64,000 bases of DNA from Amblyornis subalaris (lineage: Eukaryota > Chordata > Aves > Passeriformes > Ptilonorhynchidae). Of this stretch, positions 37,952 to 50,572 are shown in pieces. How positions within the stretch are numbered: position 1 is the first letter of the stretch; every line of letters starts with the position of its first letter. The notes beneath the pieces are model-generated. The model ran no database searches. It was not told where the DNA came from and saw only the letters and a list, made by a program, of their open reading frames with translations. The position numbers were made by a program, and so were the translations under genes. The stretch covers positions 1,593,981-1,657,980 of the forward strand of contig JACAXG010000092.1 in assembly GCA_018881555.1 (NCBI GenBank). The letters are read 5' to 3'.

Positions 37952-39845
37952 TTGAGCTCATGACTGTGAGCCAAGATAAGGCGCATTTCCATAGTCAGTT
38001 CTTTCCTTATATAATTGGCTAAATGCCAAAGTATCTGCGTAGAAGAGATCACTGCTTTAAAGCTCCAGAAACATTGCTGCTGGAGTAAGAGATTACAGTT
38101 GTTCTCTTTATTAGTACTCTAAGTCAGGAATTTCTAAAGCATAATTACATAGTAAGTACAAACTGAACAGATACCTCAGGCTACAAGAAGTTCAAAATGA
38201 TGCTTACAGGCAATGTCAAAAACCTTGGAGAGACTAATTCCTACAATGATTGGGGACTAAAAAGAGTAACTTAGAAATGCTAGAGAAGAAACTGCTGCCA
38301 CGTGAGTATCCAGCACAGAGGAGCATGCTCTTTGTGTTTTTTATGCATGCTTCACAGTGCAACTACTCAACACTCTTGGCCTTGGACTAAGAAGTGGTTG
38401 CAGTGACTTTGGGTGGAGAATAACCTGTCAGCCCAAGCTGCTTTGGAGGACCTGGGAATTGACCTTTTCATCATAAAAACTTTAATGATATAATACCTAT
38501 TGAACGGTACATTTATCTTTCTTATAAGACTACAGTCCAAATCACACAGACCAGATTATTACTTTTTAGGAGCTATTAACCATTTACCAGTGCCTGACGG
38601 TGCATTTATTAATTACAAATACAAGCAACAGAAATTCACAGAGGAGCAGCAAATTTCTGATTTGATCATTCTTAGTATTTTAGTCCAGGTTTTAGGGCAT
38701 TCAGACAATACTGGAAGAAGAGTAAGAAATCTGTCTGTGGGAACCTGCAAGCCAGATGATGTTAATCTTCTACTAAGATCCTGGATGATAATGGAAGAAT
38801 AATATCCTCACAACATCTAAACTTGTCAGATTTTGCCACTAATCTAAAGGCCAAACTCTGACTTTTCAGAGGGACCTGCACTTTTTCCACTGATGTCTGA
38901 TGAACTGAGATACTCTAATTGAAAGACAGCAAAGCAGGTTTTGGATGTTGGCACAGGATCCAGAAGTCCAAGTATTTCCCACTCAGTCATGGATATGTCA
39001 GAAGGGCTGAGTTGGAGCCAATAAAAATACTGAACTGCTCAAGGCAGAAAATATTGTACTGATGTATCCCTTTAAAAAGGATAAAGAAGGAATATGTAAC
39101 GTGGAATTGAACAGAAAACACCATACTTCATGCCTTTGCATGCCCTACCACTCCACTCTTGAAAAGAAGGAGAGTTTCAAGGTTTGGGAGTCATCCATGT
39201 CTTTTGTAATGGACAAGCAGTCCTAATAAACACATCAGACAGGCTGTTTTAAAGGAGCAGTAATTAAGGTGGTATTGACTTTCCATCCTCTGAAAATGTT
39301 AAGATAAATTTGCAGTGAAAACAAGACTGAGTGTAGAATTTCTCTGATTTCTTTTATGACAGAAACCTACTGTCATGACTAAGTCGAAAGAACAAATATG
39401 AACATTCTCACTATGAAGCTTTCTCTCCAGAGCTGTCATCTTACTGAAAAGTTTCTGTATTCCAGGGTCCTCTCACAGGCTGAAGCAATTAGAGTCACCT
39501 TCAGATCCAGGATGCCCATATGCAAGAGAAGAAAACTCAGTGGTAATTAACGCTACAGTCAGTTTGTTAGAGACAGACTCCCTTTCCTAAACGCAGAGTA
39601 CTGNTTGTGACCTTCTGAAAATAGGACTGACTCCCTCATTAGACAAACAGTAAGAATATTTCTTTTAAGCTTTCAGACATAGATGCTACATCTCATCAGC
39701 ATGTTGGACTGCTCAGTCAGAAGGGGCAGCTGACAAACATAATACTGAGGTCAGAGATTAATACCATAAATACAATGGANCTGCTACTGAAGATGTGATT
39801 ACCATATAGCACTGAGAAATATTACCAGTTCTCAGATTTTACCTT

Positions 39846-39878
39846 TTTGTTTGTTTGTATGTTGTTGTTGTTGTTGCC
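39846..39878. repeat. TTTG/TTG simple repeat
   Basis: A short run of TTTG followed by about five TTG units, nearly devoid of A and C. It is the complement-type version of the A/C tracts elsewhere in the window. Confidence 0.8.
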
Positions 39879-40081
39879 TTGTCCTGAAGATGCCAGTGAG
39901 AAGAAGATGATGCCATTAATGCAAACTGACGTTTTTGAAAAGGTCCTCTTTCCATTTGAAGTCAATCTCCAAGTTTAATTTCTTTGGAGTAGTGGTCCAA
40001 CATCAGTCATTCCCAGTCATTTAACTGGCATCCCAAGTGACATTCTATGGCCTACTTAATAAAACCTACTCAAAAGAAAAA

Positions 40082-40118
40082 ATAAATGAAGCTTAATGAA
40101 AGTTAAGCTTTCATTTAT
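40082..40118. repeat. Near-perfect hairpin
   Basis: ATAAATGAAGCTTAA at 40082-40096 pairs with TTAAGCTTTCATTTAT at 40103-40118 except for one extra T, around a six-base loop (TGAAAG). It could form a stem of about 15 bp. No RNA-gene family was recognised. Confidence 0.65.
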
Positions 40119-40532
40119 CAGATTTCCTGTGCAATTCTGAATTTTCAACAAGTATGCAACAGTTCTACATTTCATTTTTTTAAACAAATTTAATAAATCC
40201 CCTTTTCAAAATAGACATGTCTATAGCACACCACATTATACANATTAAAACAAACCTCCCACCTTGATGAATTAACATTTTCAATGTCATTGTAAAAAAT
40301 TGTATTGCAAACATTCAAACTCAGAATACTAAAGCGTTTGGGTAGTGTTATCTATACCTGATGTGCTGAGGCCTGAGCAGCAGGACACTGTGTGATTAAC
40401 ACCATCAGCATTATTTAGCTAAAAATAGATGACAAAAACACTTATCCTTGCTGTTTAACACCAAACCAGCACGTAACTTTCTGTAGTTATCTGCAAGAAA
40501 TGTATCATTTTAAGAAACTTTCCCAACTGAAA

Positions 40533-41086
40533 TGATAGGGTATTTTAGGGGAAAACCCTCCCAGCCAAGACCTGGGCTCTGGCCAAGCCCTGGCCGTGGC
40601 TGGTTGAGAAGTGTGCCATCAAATCCAGGTGTTCTGTGCTAAAAATATGATCAAGTCACTTCAACTTGCTGATTTGGGCCTATAAAAGCTAGAACCCCTT
40701 CTGAGCAAACCTGAGACCTCACCTATGGATGGGCGCACCACGTAGGATTTCCCAGTTGCCGGGAAGGGTTCTCCAGGTCTTCGCTGCAAAACGGGCCTCC
40801 CCAGTGACTTCTGGACTCTGGATGATGGTAACTATTCAGGCAATTGGTGATGTATCTTTCTAAATCACTATCCTTTCTCTCATATAGTAATGATTAGTTG
40901 CATTACCTTGCTTATTTTTGCTTGTTGCTAAAGCCAAGCACTTAGTAAGTTCATCATTTTGTTACACGTATCATTTTACTGCTGTGTTGCCTCATTATTT
41001 CTAATAATATAAGACCATTCTTTCTACTGGTGTCTGTTTCCTTTTAAAGCATCCCCATCAATTAGCAAAACACCACCTTTCTTACA
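40533..41086 (+). mobile_element. Probable solo LTR (ERV)
   Basis: Between a possible TG start (TGATAGGGTATT, 40533) and a possible CA end (TTTCTTACA, 41086) lies a U3-like region ending in GATTTGGGCC and TATAAAAG at 40681-40688. A GC-richer R-like part follows, with GTTGCCGGGAAGGGTTCTCC and GCAAAACGGGCCTCCC. The layout and wording match avian ERV LTRs that I recall. Flanking 5-mers do not match, so the ends are tentative. No internal coding region is present. Confidence 0.6.
40681..40688 (+). promoter_or_regulatory. LTR TATA box (TATAAAAG)
   Basis: A canonical TATA sequence precedes the GC-richer R-like region of the probable LTR at 40533-41086. Confidence 0.5.
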
Positions 41087-43367
41087 ATTACAGAGAATTA
41101 AAAATGGACCTTACTACCAAACTTCCTCAGTGTTCTGCATTTAACTTTCCAGTGGAATTTTGGTTCAGGTTTTTTTCCCACTGTACTCAATGATTCTTGG
41201 GAGAACTACTGATAGATTTTTGTTACCTGTGTTTCCTTCCATCTGAAAGGAATGTGTTAACATAAAGAACCTGAAAGAGAAGAAAACCTTACTCCCTCTC
41301 GAGAAAGTGTCTGATGTTCTCAATTCTTTATCTGTTCAAGTCGTATTAAGATGATTGGCACCAGTGGTCCATCTTTCAAAGTGAATATATTTTATTCTTT
41401 CATATTTGTGAATCCAAACCCTGAATACTTAAAGATAGAGAGCAAATTTATTTCTCAGGAAGAGCATAAGGAAATTTCAAAAAGGTACTCATTGATCTAA
41501 CACCTCTTTGCCTTAGAGAGGTCTAGCTTTTACAAGCTAACCTGACTGTAGTAATTAAATCAAATTAACATAGTTGGTTAACAGAGCTGATTATGAACAT
41601 AAGCCACACTCATATCTGCCTTTACTGCTATTCTATCCAATTTCTAACAACCCATGATTGATAAACAAACTTATTAAAAATGTTTAATATTATAAATAAA
41701 ATAAGTGGGAACACATTGAATGTACTCCATGATGCACATATACAGACTCCAGAAATAAATTAATATCGCTATATAATATACTCTGAACAGGAGATACAGT
41801 GGATAATATTTTTTAAAGACCTCTAGCACTCAAATGTCTGAAATTTGGAAAATAAAAAATGAAATATCACAAGACTGTGCAGACAAGAATATTTACAAAT
41901 ACTAGCTTTTTATTAGAGTGATGTCTGTTAACGAGTGTTCTGGACTATAAAGAAACAGAAGAAGAAATGCTGGTTTGCTTTATACCTAGAACTCTCCAGT
42001 ATTGCTTAACAATCTCAAAGGAGTTTGAATCTTTAACGGAAGAAATTTTCTAACTAAAACTCAAACATTTTACCCCAACTTGAAGTTTTTTTCACAGAAC
42101 TACTATAAATTCCTTAGTAAAGTTTGTGAAATGCTGGCTTTCACTTTTATGACTAATACAGACTTCCCACTTTAAACCAGAAATCAAACTGAGTTCTGCA
42201 ATCTTGCCCAGTCAGCGACTCGGTAACACTCTGAATTATGTTGCACTCTCTTTTTCCTTCTTCCTTTCTCCTACGCACCTATTTAATGGTGTATGCCAGC
42301 CTCTGGGAGACTTGTATCCACACAGATTTTATCTCCATTACTACAGCAGGGAGGAAAGTAATTATTCACCAAGTGAATATTTTATTGTTTTTTTAGACAA
42401 ATAAACACTACTCTAAGGCAGAGAGATATGTGAATTGGTACTTAAGTAGCATTGCAATGTTTATACCTCAGTCAAAAATTGCCACTCAACATCTTTTACT
42501 GCTATAAGTAACAATAAGAAAAAAAACTAGTTTTGAAGTCTTGGTTTATCTTTTTATGTGTATACATACTTTAAGGAAGTGCATATCTTCTTAAATGGAT
42601 TAAAACAACCCAAAACAACAAAACTTACTGTCCTCTCAACTGAAATGTAATCAATAAACTTGCAAATGTGCTACCTTTTAAAAATCTGTTCTGATATATG
42701 CCTGTGATAGTGAAAGTGAAGCTCAGAATCTCTAATTGCATCTCAGAGAGAGGAGTGCTGCAGATGGTGCACAAGGCATTTAATATCAAGAATTCTGTGT
42801 TCAAAGATTTCACCTGATAATACGTCAGAACTACACTGAGGTTATACAACACTTGCCAACATATTTCTGAGAGGTGATTTTCTTCTTAAAACCCATATGA
42901 AAAAATAAGACAATTATTATGCCCTATTTACAGTCAAATTTCAGTTTAGATATTGTTTTTCCTTTGTAGTGTTTCTTTTTGTCCTGTGACATGTTTTTAA
43001 GTCCTCATCCACTTGCCTTTGTAAATTTCGTCTCTTTATGGATTACAAACATTGAAATACAAAGTGATCAGATATGGTAATAGATGTCAAAAATGAAATA
43101 TTTGGGTTATAGGTAATGAGCTCTCAACATATATAATAGGTAGATGCAGTTAGAAAATGGGAGAATTCAAGAATTACCAGTAGCAATTTCCATTCTCCAG
43201 GCAGCCAATTGTACACCTAGTTATCAGTAAGGAATACTTCTATGATTACATTCAGAGTTTGCAAATGTCTTGCCAGATTCTTAATAGAGTCTCCAGAGCT
43301 GACTGAGCACCATTATTCCATTGACTTCTCTTATTTTCAAAGTGTTAGGAAAAGAGACCTTTGTCAC
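41087..43367. other. Unassigned AT-rich DNA
   Basis: No gene or repeat family was recognised. Short open frames at 42204-42404 and 42625-42852 carry no domain. Confidence 0.6.
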
Positions 43368-43632
43368 CTTTCTAGATTTGGCTGGGATAGACTTAAATTT
43401 CTTCATAGCAGCTCACACGGGGCTGTTTTGGATTTGTGATGTAAAAAGTATTGATAACACAATGATGTTTTAGCCATTGCTGAGCACTACTTACACACTG
43501 TCAAGACCTTTTCTGCTTCTCACACTGCCCCACCAACAAAGAGGCTGGAGGTGCACAAGAAGTTGGGGACTTCTTGTGCACTGGAACAGCTGACTCTAAC
43601 TGACAAAAGGGTTATTCCATACCATATGATGA
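43368..43632 (+). mobile_element. LTR copy A: 5' half of an ERV LTR
   Basis: From a worn start (CTTTCTAGATTTGGCTGGGA) it follows the U3 of the same LTR group as copy B just downstream. Shared landmarks are GCTGGGATAGA, TTGATAACAC and TGATGTTTT, then CCATACCATATGATG, also in the LTR at 14307-14896. It stops where copy B begins. The TATA, R and U5 parts are absent. A perfect 13-bp hairpin lies inside it (43551-43581). Being 5'-intact but 3'-less is unusual for a solo LTR and points to insertion or recombination at its middle. Confidence 0.8.
43551..43581. repeat. Perfect 13-bp hairpin inside LTR copy A
   Basis: GTGCACAAGAAGT at 43551-43563 is the exact reverse complement of ACTTCTTGTGCAC at 43569-43581, with loop TGGGG. 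The first arm is the normal LTR sequence. The second arm occupies the place where sister LTRs, such as the copy at 24951-25372, read ACACAGCC-type sequence. So the second arm looks copied in reverse from the first. Confidence 0.85.
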
Positions 43633-44098
43633 TGTCCTGGTTTCAGCTGGGATAGAGTTAATTTTCTTCTTGATAGCTGGTACAGTGCTTTGGCTTGGAT
43701 TCAGTATGAAAATAATGTTGATAACACCCTGATGTTTTGGTTGCTTTGATGTTTGATGTTTAAGTAGTGCTTACTCTGAATCAAGGACTTTTCAGTGTCT
43801 CATGTGCTGCGAGGGAAGATGTACACCAGAAGCCGGGAAGGAGCATAGATTGGATGAGGGAGCCGTCCCTTCCTGGAGCTGGCTTGTACCTGCCTGCTGA
43901 AGGAACGTAGTGAATTAATGCCTTGATTTGCTTTGCTTTGCACATGTGCCTTTTGTTTTCCCTATTAAACTGTTTTTATCTCAACCCATGAGTTTTCTCA
44001 CTTTTACCCTTGCGATTCGCTCCCCCATCCCATTGGGTGGGAGTGAGAGAGTTGCTGTGTTAAACCACTTAGTTGCCAGATGGGGTTAAAACTTTACA
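43633..44098 (+). mobile_element. LTR copy B: solo ERV LTR with internal deletion
   Basis: It starts TGTCCTGGTTTCAGCTGGGA at 43633 and ends in GGGGTTAAAACTTTACA at 44098. It has the U3 start, then a gap after GCCGGGAAGGAGCATAG where the CRE/TATA region should be. The U5 side follows: ATTAAA at 43964-43969, TTATCTCAACCCATGAGTTT, and a GTGGGAGTGAGAGAG block. The TATA box is missing, so this copy probably lacks promoter function. The 3' landmarks match the LTR at 24951-25372. No flanking duplication is visible. Confidence 0.85.
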
Positions 44099-46073
44099 TA
44101 AAATTGTCTATAGTTTTTTTTGGACATTCAAGCAACTAGAAACTATATGTTTTGCCTGCGTTTTTTCTCCAGAATCAAAGGCATCACACCGAAATATAAA
44201 TTTTAATAAGAACATCACCTATTTATTCATATTTATTTAACAATTTTGGTTCACAGTTGAGTTTACTCTGATTATCTGGGTGTGCTGCACTTTGTCCTAC
44301 AGTACTTAGTGAAAGTGCATGTCAGATGTCAGAATATAACCAAATATGTCCCAGTGGTATAGCACACATAGTCCAGGAAATACAGAATGCAGAGACAGCA
44401 AAAAAAATGATAGAGAGCTCGCTAAAGGATCTGCTACCCCGGAGAACATCCAGAGAAGACAACATCAGCCTCTTGGAGCAATTTTAGAAACCCTGAAACA
44501 ACACTTAAAATTGTGTGTGTTATCCTAATCTCTTTTTTCTTACAAGAAATGTCATAACATACGTGTCTCTCTTATTTGACTTTAACAAAGATATTCTTGA
44601 TTAGAATAAGCCTATCTGCTACTCATTTTTGCTGTACTCAATTCATGTCACATTTGAAGTTTTATGATCCTCATAAAAATCATTACCATCTTTTGTCTTT
44701 TCGACTCTTTGTTCTTCCACCTGCAGTGCTCCTGTCACCCCTAATGCCAATACAAAATTGCTCATGCAGAATTGGCATGATGAACTTTGCTGCTCAACAT
44801 TTTTTAAGGAAGGGACTGCTCATGAAAACCACAGAAACCCAGCAGTAGTAGCACCCAAACTGGGACCCAAGCTGGATTGCAGCAGGCACTTAGGCAATCC
44901 AAACACTACCTGCACCTGGACAGGAGACTTAATCTGACTTGTGAATGACAGCACAGTCTCACATCAGTCCTTGCTAGGAAAGCAGAAAGATAGCAAATGC
45001 AAGGCAAGAAGTATTTGAATAAAGAGGTCCAACATTGGAGAAACCAATGTTGTGCTACTATTTAAACTGGGCATTTATACAATAACAATGCCCACGTTAT
45101 TAGTATTAGAGAACTATTAAAAATGAACAAAGAAATTGTTGGCTATTTCCTAAACACTGTTACTTATTCAATAACTTAAGGCTTAGTCTTTTGCTGAATT
45201 CTGTTTAATTGCTTTGCCAACTGATCTGTGCTTAGGAGAGTTTAAGATGATTTTTATCACATAATCTTTATTATAGTTGTACTTACATAAATGATTGAAG
45301 GTTTGAGAGTGACATACAATATTCTTAGGAAAGCAAAAGAAGAGCTAGGAGTAGAGCCTAGATAGATCTAGTGAATAAAAAGTAGTAAAAGGTGTTTCGA
45401 AATTTAGCATACAAGCAAAAAGCTTGTGAACAGAAATCTACTTTCTCGAGATATATATAAAAATCTGTACAAACATGGTTGCTTGTAAAAATGATAAAAA
45501 TACACTGCCTCTGCTGAAATATTGCAGTACCTATTGCATATCAGCAGTATCAAAGTTGGATCAGCTCTGAATAAAATATACACCTTGAAAAAGTTTTTGC
45601 TTCTCCCAACAGGCATTTAAAACTGCTTGAAGTGAAAGCATTTAAAGCACCATCTGATATTACCACACAAGTTCTAAAGTAGTATGGGTATTTAAATGAT
45701 TTTTCTTCTGAAAGTTCAAGGCAGAGATAATTTGAAGGACAAAAACCCAGAAAAATTATTTTTAGATTTGTAGTGATTGTGATAGATAAATACAATCAGG
45801 AGAGAAGTGGCAAAATGCATGTTTGCACTCTAAGTATACATGTACATACATAAAGAGGCCCAAACATAATTTGCTTAAAAATTAATGTGCAANGTGAAGA
45901 GTATTTGAGAAATCGTTCTACTACAATGCATGGATTTCAAAAATCAAAACATAAACATCCCCTCCTCTCAAAACACCGCATAAAAATATGAATAAATCAA
46001 TTTCATGTTTAGATGACAACAGATGCTTCCCAAACACCCCAACATATTGATTTGAACAGCCTCTGCTGAAGCC
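44099..46073. other. Unassigned AT-rich DNA
   Basis: No gene was recognised. A perfect 9-bp hairpin lies at 45030-45052 (CAACATTGG and CCAATGTTG around AGAAA). An N lies near 45894. Open frames are short and show no recognisable domain. Confidence 0.6.
45030..45052. repeat. Perfect 9-bp hairpin
   Basis: CAACATTGG at 45030-45038 and CCAATGTTG at 45044-45052 are exact reverse complements around the five-base loop AGAAA. It is too short to assign a role. Confidence 0.6.
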
Positions 46074-46871
46074 TTGACAGGCTTGAGAGGTGGCTCTGTA
46101 CAAACCTCATGAAGTTCAACAAGGCCAAGTGCAAGACCCTCGACCTGGGTTAGGGTAATCCCAGACATGACTACAGATTGAGAGAACTCACTGAGAGCAG
46201 GCCTGAGTGGAAGGACTTTGGGATTCCAGTGGACAAAAAGCTTGACATGACCCAGCCACATGCACTCACAACCCAGAGAGCCAACTGCACCCTGGGCTGC
46301 ATCCAAAGCAGCGTGGCCAGCAGAGCAAGGGAGGGGATTCTGCCCCTCTACTCTGCTCTGGTGAGACCCCACCTGGAGTGCTGCATCCAGCTCTGGGATT
46401 CCCAGCATAGGAAGGACATCAACCTTGGAGCAAGTTGGAGCAAGTCCAGAGGAGGGACACCAAGATGATCAGATGGTTGGAGCACAGCTCCTATGAAGAA
46501 AGGCTGAGAGAATTGGGATTGTTCAGCCTGGAGAAGAGACAGCAGCTTTCCAGGACCTGAAGGGGGCCTATGAGAGAGCTGGGGAGGAGCTTTTTACAGG
46601 GGCATGTACTGATAGGACAGGGGGAAGGGCTTCAGACTGAAAGAGAGTAGGTTTAGATTAGATATGAGGAAGAAATTCTTTACTGTGAGGGTGGTGAGGC
46701 ACTGGAACAGGTAGCCCAAAGAAGCTGTGGATGCCCCATCCCTGGAAGTGTTCAAGGTCAGGCTGGAGGGAGCTCTGAGCAACCTGGTCTAGTGGAAGGT
46801 GTCCCTGCCCATGGCACGGGGGTAGAACTAGGTGATTTTTAGGGTCCCTTCCAACCCAAACCATTCTATGA
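46074..46871 (+). mobile_element. CR1 LINE, 5'-truncated, complete 3' end
   Basis: A typical 5'-truncated CR1 copy. It opens in ORF2 (CCTTGACAGGCTTGAGAGGTG) and passes CTTCTACTCTGCTCTGGTGA-type sequence and the AGGAAGAAATTCTTTACTGT block. It then follows the 3' UTR (CCTTCCAACCCAAACCATT) to the worn tail ATTCTATGA at 46871. Only one terminal repeat is left. The ORF2 frame stays open for about 97 codons, then breaks. It belongs to the same subfamily as the fragment at 37755-37951: 7 mismatches in 120 bases and the same short gap after the GAAGAGA block relative to the CR1 form I recall. Confidence 0.95.
46178..46468 (+). pseudogene. CR1 ORF2 C-terminal fragment (dead)
   Basis: This frame of 96 codons encodes the region after the reverse-transcriptase palm. 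It contains the conserved stretches CTLGCIQSSVASRA and YSALVRPHLECCIQLW, close to the CR1 ORF2 C-terminal region. The full protein (endonuclease plus RT, roughly 900 residues) is absent. The frame is lost after 46468 and the ATG used is internal. It cannot support retrotransposition. Confidence 0.85.
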
Positions 46872-49800
46872 TAAGCAAAGCCTAGCCAGAGCTAGAATTG
46901 ATGAAAAGAGTCTAAGAATGAAGGAACGAGGAGACATCGACAGTAATTCAAAGGCATATTTTTCTGACAATTTAATATTCTTGCATCATACAGTATGTTT
47001 GATCTGAATAACCAAACTAGATTTTCTGCCTTCTTGGTTAGTTCCCATTTTGCCTTAGTTTAAACAGCACAAAACAGCATTTATCATTTGGATAGCTCTG
47101 CAATTATGTGGAATTTTTGAGAGACACTAATACTTTTTTAGCTCACTTCACTCACAAACACTTTGTTATCCAAATTATATCAAGGCAAGATAATTCTAAA
47201 CTAAGATCTGAGTCATCATTAGATCAATTGGTTAAAACTATATTGAGCTTTTTAAACAAGCTATTGCTCAAGAAAACATTAAGATTGATACTTATATTAA
47301 TATTCCTTTAAAATATAATCGTTATGCATGAAAGCCAGTTTATTTTATTTACAACATATGCAATTTGTACTCCAAAAGGAAATTAGTCAAATCACTAAAA
47401 GGCACATAGGAGAAGCCATCTGCACAGATAAGGATTTTTTCATTTAAGTGATCACAAAAATGACAGCCCCTGAAGTGTCTTTGTACACATCAGGAATTAT
47501 AACAGACATGTTCAATCATGCTCTGCAATTTTGAACAATATGCTTGTTTTTATATGAACCAGTAAGATCTATGGCTTGTGTTTAGTATTCACTTTAAAAG
47601 GTACTAAACCAGAGCCAATCATGGTACATAAGATGAAGCGATAGTTTAGGAAGAAAATGTGATGAAATGGTAACAAAAGAGGGCCTTTGCTAACCACAAT
47701 ATGATAAGAAAAATACTTTAACAATAAGTAAGATATCAATTTGTCAAAACTAAATTATAAGAGCTGTTGAACTGGAACCTAATACATGGCTGATAGTAAA
47801 TGTGACAAGGAAAATAGTGTCTTCTATTAAACTGTTAGAGATATGTCAGAAATTTCATTGCTTATTCAACATTATTGGATGAGTGCAGATAAAATAAATT
47901 ACAGAATTTTCTAAGGTTTCCTAAGATTGCTTGCCTATCCCTGCTTCAGTTTGTTACACCTACTCAGCACAATCTCAGTAAACTTTTGACCAATGGGATT
48001 ATTTCACCAAGCCTTGACAAAGTAATAAAGACCCCAAATGAGACTCAAATTCTCACAGGTTTTGCAGAGCCAGAGCAAGTCCCTGCAGTTGGAAATGCAA
48101 GAAGAATGCAGCTATCAAACTTTGTTTGTCAACAGACAGTGGCCCTAAGGACATGCTGATCTCCAATGGCAAAGCCATTCTTGTCCTCTGTCCGATGGGA
48201 GATGTTACAAGTCTGAGGAACAGCTAGGATTCAATGAAGAGAAGGGATGAAAGAAGCATATAGAGCACATACCTATAGGAAATGGGATGTTATTAGCTGA
48301 ACTGTTTTTAAACGATGTTTTGTCTGCCAGCATATGAATAAACTACACCTGACCTTGAGAAAGAAAGCTTTGGGGAAGAAAGAATGCTTTGGGCGAGCAG
48401 AAGACGTGGCATCAAAGTGAAAAACACATGAGAGATTCATATATCCTGAAGCAACACAATGTAACAGTTATAAAAAAGTACATTGTTTACTGATTCCAAC
48501 AATGGAGGAAGAAGAACACATTAAGGGGAAAAAAATTAGTGAAATTTCAGAAATCCTTTTATATTGTCATTTTACTTACATTAGCCTCTCACTGTAGTTA
48601 TTCACTTTGATCTTCTGAAACTTGAAGTTCAGTTTTAAAAGGATACCTTAGAGAAAGAGCCAGTTTTAAAAAAGTGAGGGGGAAATCATATGCACACTAC
48701 CAAAAACCAAATTCTGAACAGAGGAAAACTATTCATTTACAGAGGAAAATATTACAGTCTAAACTACTTGAAAAACTGCTTTTAAATCAAGCTAAGAATA
48801 GAAGTTACCATCTTCAGTGTTATAACTGTGAAAGAGAGATCACTAATGATGCTGAAGCGAAACACAAGGCCTTTAAAATTAATAACAATACACCATCTGA
48901 AATTTTTAAACATTTCCTTCCAAATTATTCTTTTCAGTTAAGCAAGAGAAGAATCAATTTGGGAGAAGGCAATTTTGGCACACAAGCCAAAATTCGTTCC
49001 TGAGTGGAACTTGCCAAAAACTTATCAGCTGAGATAATTGGTAGGTACTTACCAACTTTCTACTGTCAGTTCTACCAACGCCAAGTCTATTAGTAATTTA
49101 AATATTTCCTAACATAGGAACCAATCCACTAACTCTAAACACACAATCATCTATTGCAGTTTTGTCACAGTAGACTGGTACCCTTTATTACATTAGATTA
49201 CATTCAATTGTCTGAATAGTCATGCATTTCAATGTTATATACAGAAATAATTGAAAGAATATTTTGCTACCTTGCAAATTCATTCATGTTACTAATACAT
49301 GCAGATGATCCTTTGAAGGAATCTCATTTCATCTCATTTCTCAATTCAGTTTGAAAGAATTTTTCTTTTTTATATAGAAGTTTGGGGTCTTTTTCACGAG
49401 GTAGAAGCAACCATTCACAATCTATCATTATCAACTGGATTGTTGGTACTAAGAAGATCCTTTAACTCTGCTGGTGGATAATTCCCACTAGGCAGAGGAG
49501 CAAAGGCTCAGCCTCATTCCAGACCCTATTACCAAGCACAGCCATTCAAATATTACCATGGTCCTTGTCACATGGAGGTGTAACTGTCTCTTCAGATCTC
49601 TCCTTTAAACTTCGTGCTCCCCACACAAAGGTTTAGCTACTTGTGTATCAAGGATCCAAGACCCAGCTCTGATGTGGCAGAACTGCATGACCCTAGCTCA
49701 GGTTTCATTAAAATTTTAAATAGTGAGAAAAAACTGTAGAAACATTTGGAGACAAATAAGTTAAAACTCCAGACAGAGGTTAAATTGACTGAGATGGACT

Positions 49801-49889
49801 CATCAGTAGCTAAAAGATTACAGAGGAAAAGCAAAAACAGGGTATGGTATAAAATAATTTAAGTAAATGTGGACGCTAGTTGGGAAGCA
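46872..49889. other. Unassigned AT-rich DNA
   Basis: No gene was recognised. A 109-codon lysine-rich frame at 48674-49003 (+) has no domain and no clear exon context. ATCTCATTTC occurs twice in tandem near 49321-49340. The part near 48000-48420 is somewhat GC-richer and could be an old repeat that I cannot name. Confidence 0.6.
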
Positions 49890-50572
49890 TCTGGCCAAGT
49901 CATCACCATCAGGCTTAGTGGCAGACAGCAACTCAGAAATGGTGAGGACCCTGGAGACAGCCCTTCCACTCCAGACGAATGCACGCAAGAAAAGCCTCTT
50001 TGGATAATTTACTGCTGGTGGTGAACAGAGAAATGCTTAACTGAACAGCTCATTAAGCAGGGCAAAGCCACCCCTCCATAAAAGAAGCTGCTGGGGGAGC
50101 ACTGGCGAGCAGATTGTGGCACAGCATTTTGCGTGGAAGGGTTCTGTACCTCTGACAGCTTGATCAGGGAGCAGTGGTATCCAGCTGGCAGAAAGCTATT
50201 TTCTGTCTAAGCTCTGCTCACACTACAAGTGACACAGATGCTCAGACAGACCTCGTTGGGGACACACTGGCACCATGGTGCCAGCTGTGGGGTGTGCCTT
50301 GCTGTTATGCCATTACCTCAGAGCAGTAGTGAGCACCCCTGTGGAAGGAAATCCTTTGGTTAGAGCTCCAGGAGGAGATGCATAGGTTGAGGTGTTCAAG
50401 AGACAGACTGCTGGAATCACACTCTACCTTCCCTGGGACAAGCCTAGCAGGCAGACAGGATGCATGATATGGATAATCTCCTATTCTCTCTCCCCCTAGC
50501 TGGACGTGGTGACTTAAGGAATAGGGGTCATAGCAAAAAGTTCCTGCCCAGTGCAGAAGACACATCTCTTCC

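Larger units (their letters stand above)
37952..40532. other. Unassigned AT-rich DNA
   Basis: No gene was recognised. There is a TTTG/TTG run at 39846-39878 and an imperfect hairpin at 40082-40118. An open frame of 100 codons at 38500-38802 (+) has no recognised domain and no clear exon signals. Confidence 0.6.

Noticed and set aside
46147..46162. GGGTTAGGGTAA as an interstitial telomere repeat
   Set aside because: It is part of the CR1 ORF2 sequence and has only one and a half units.
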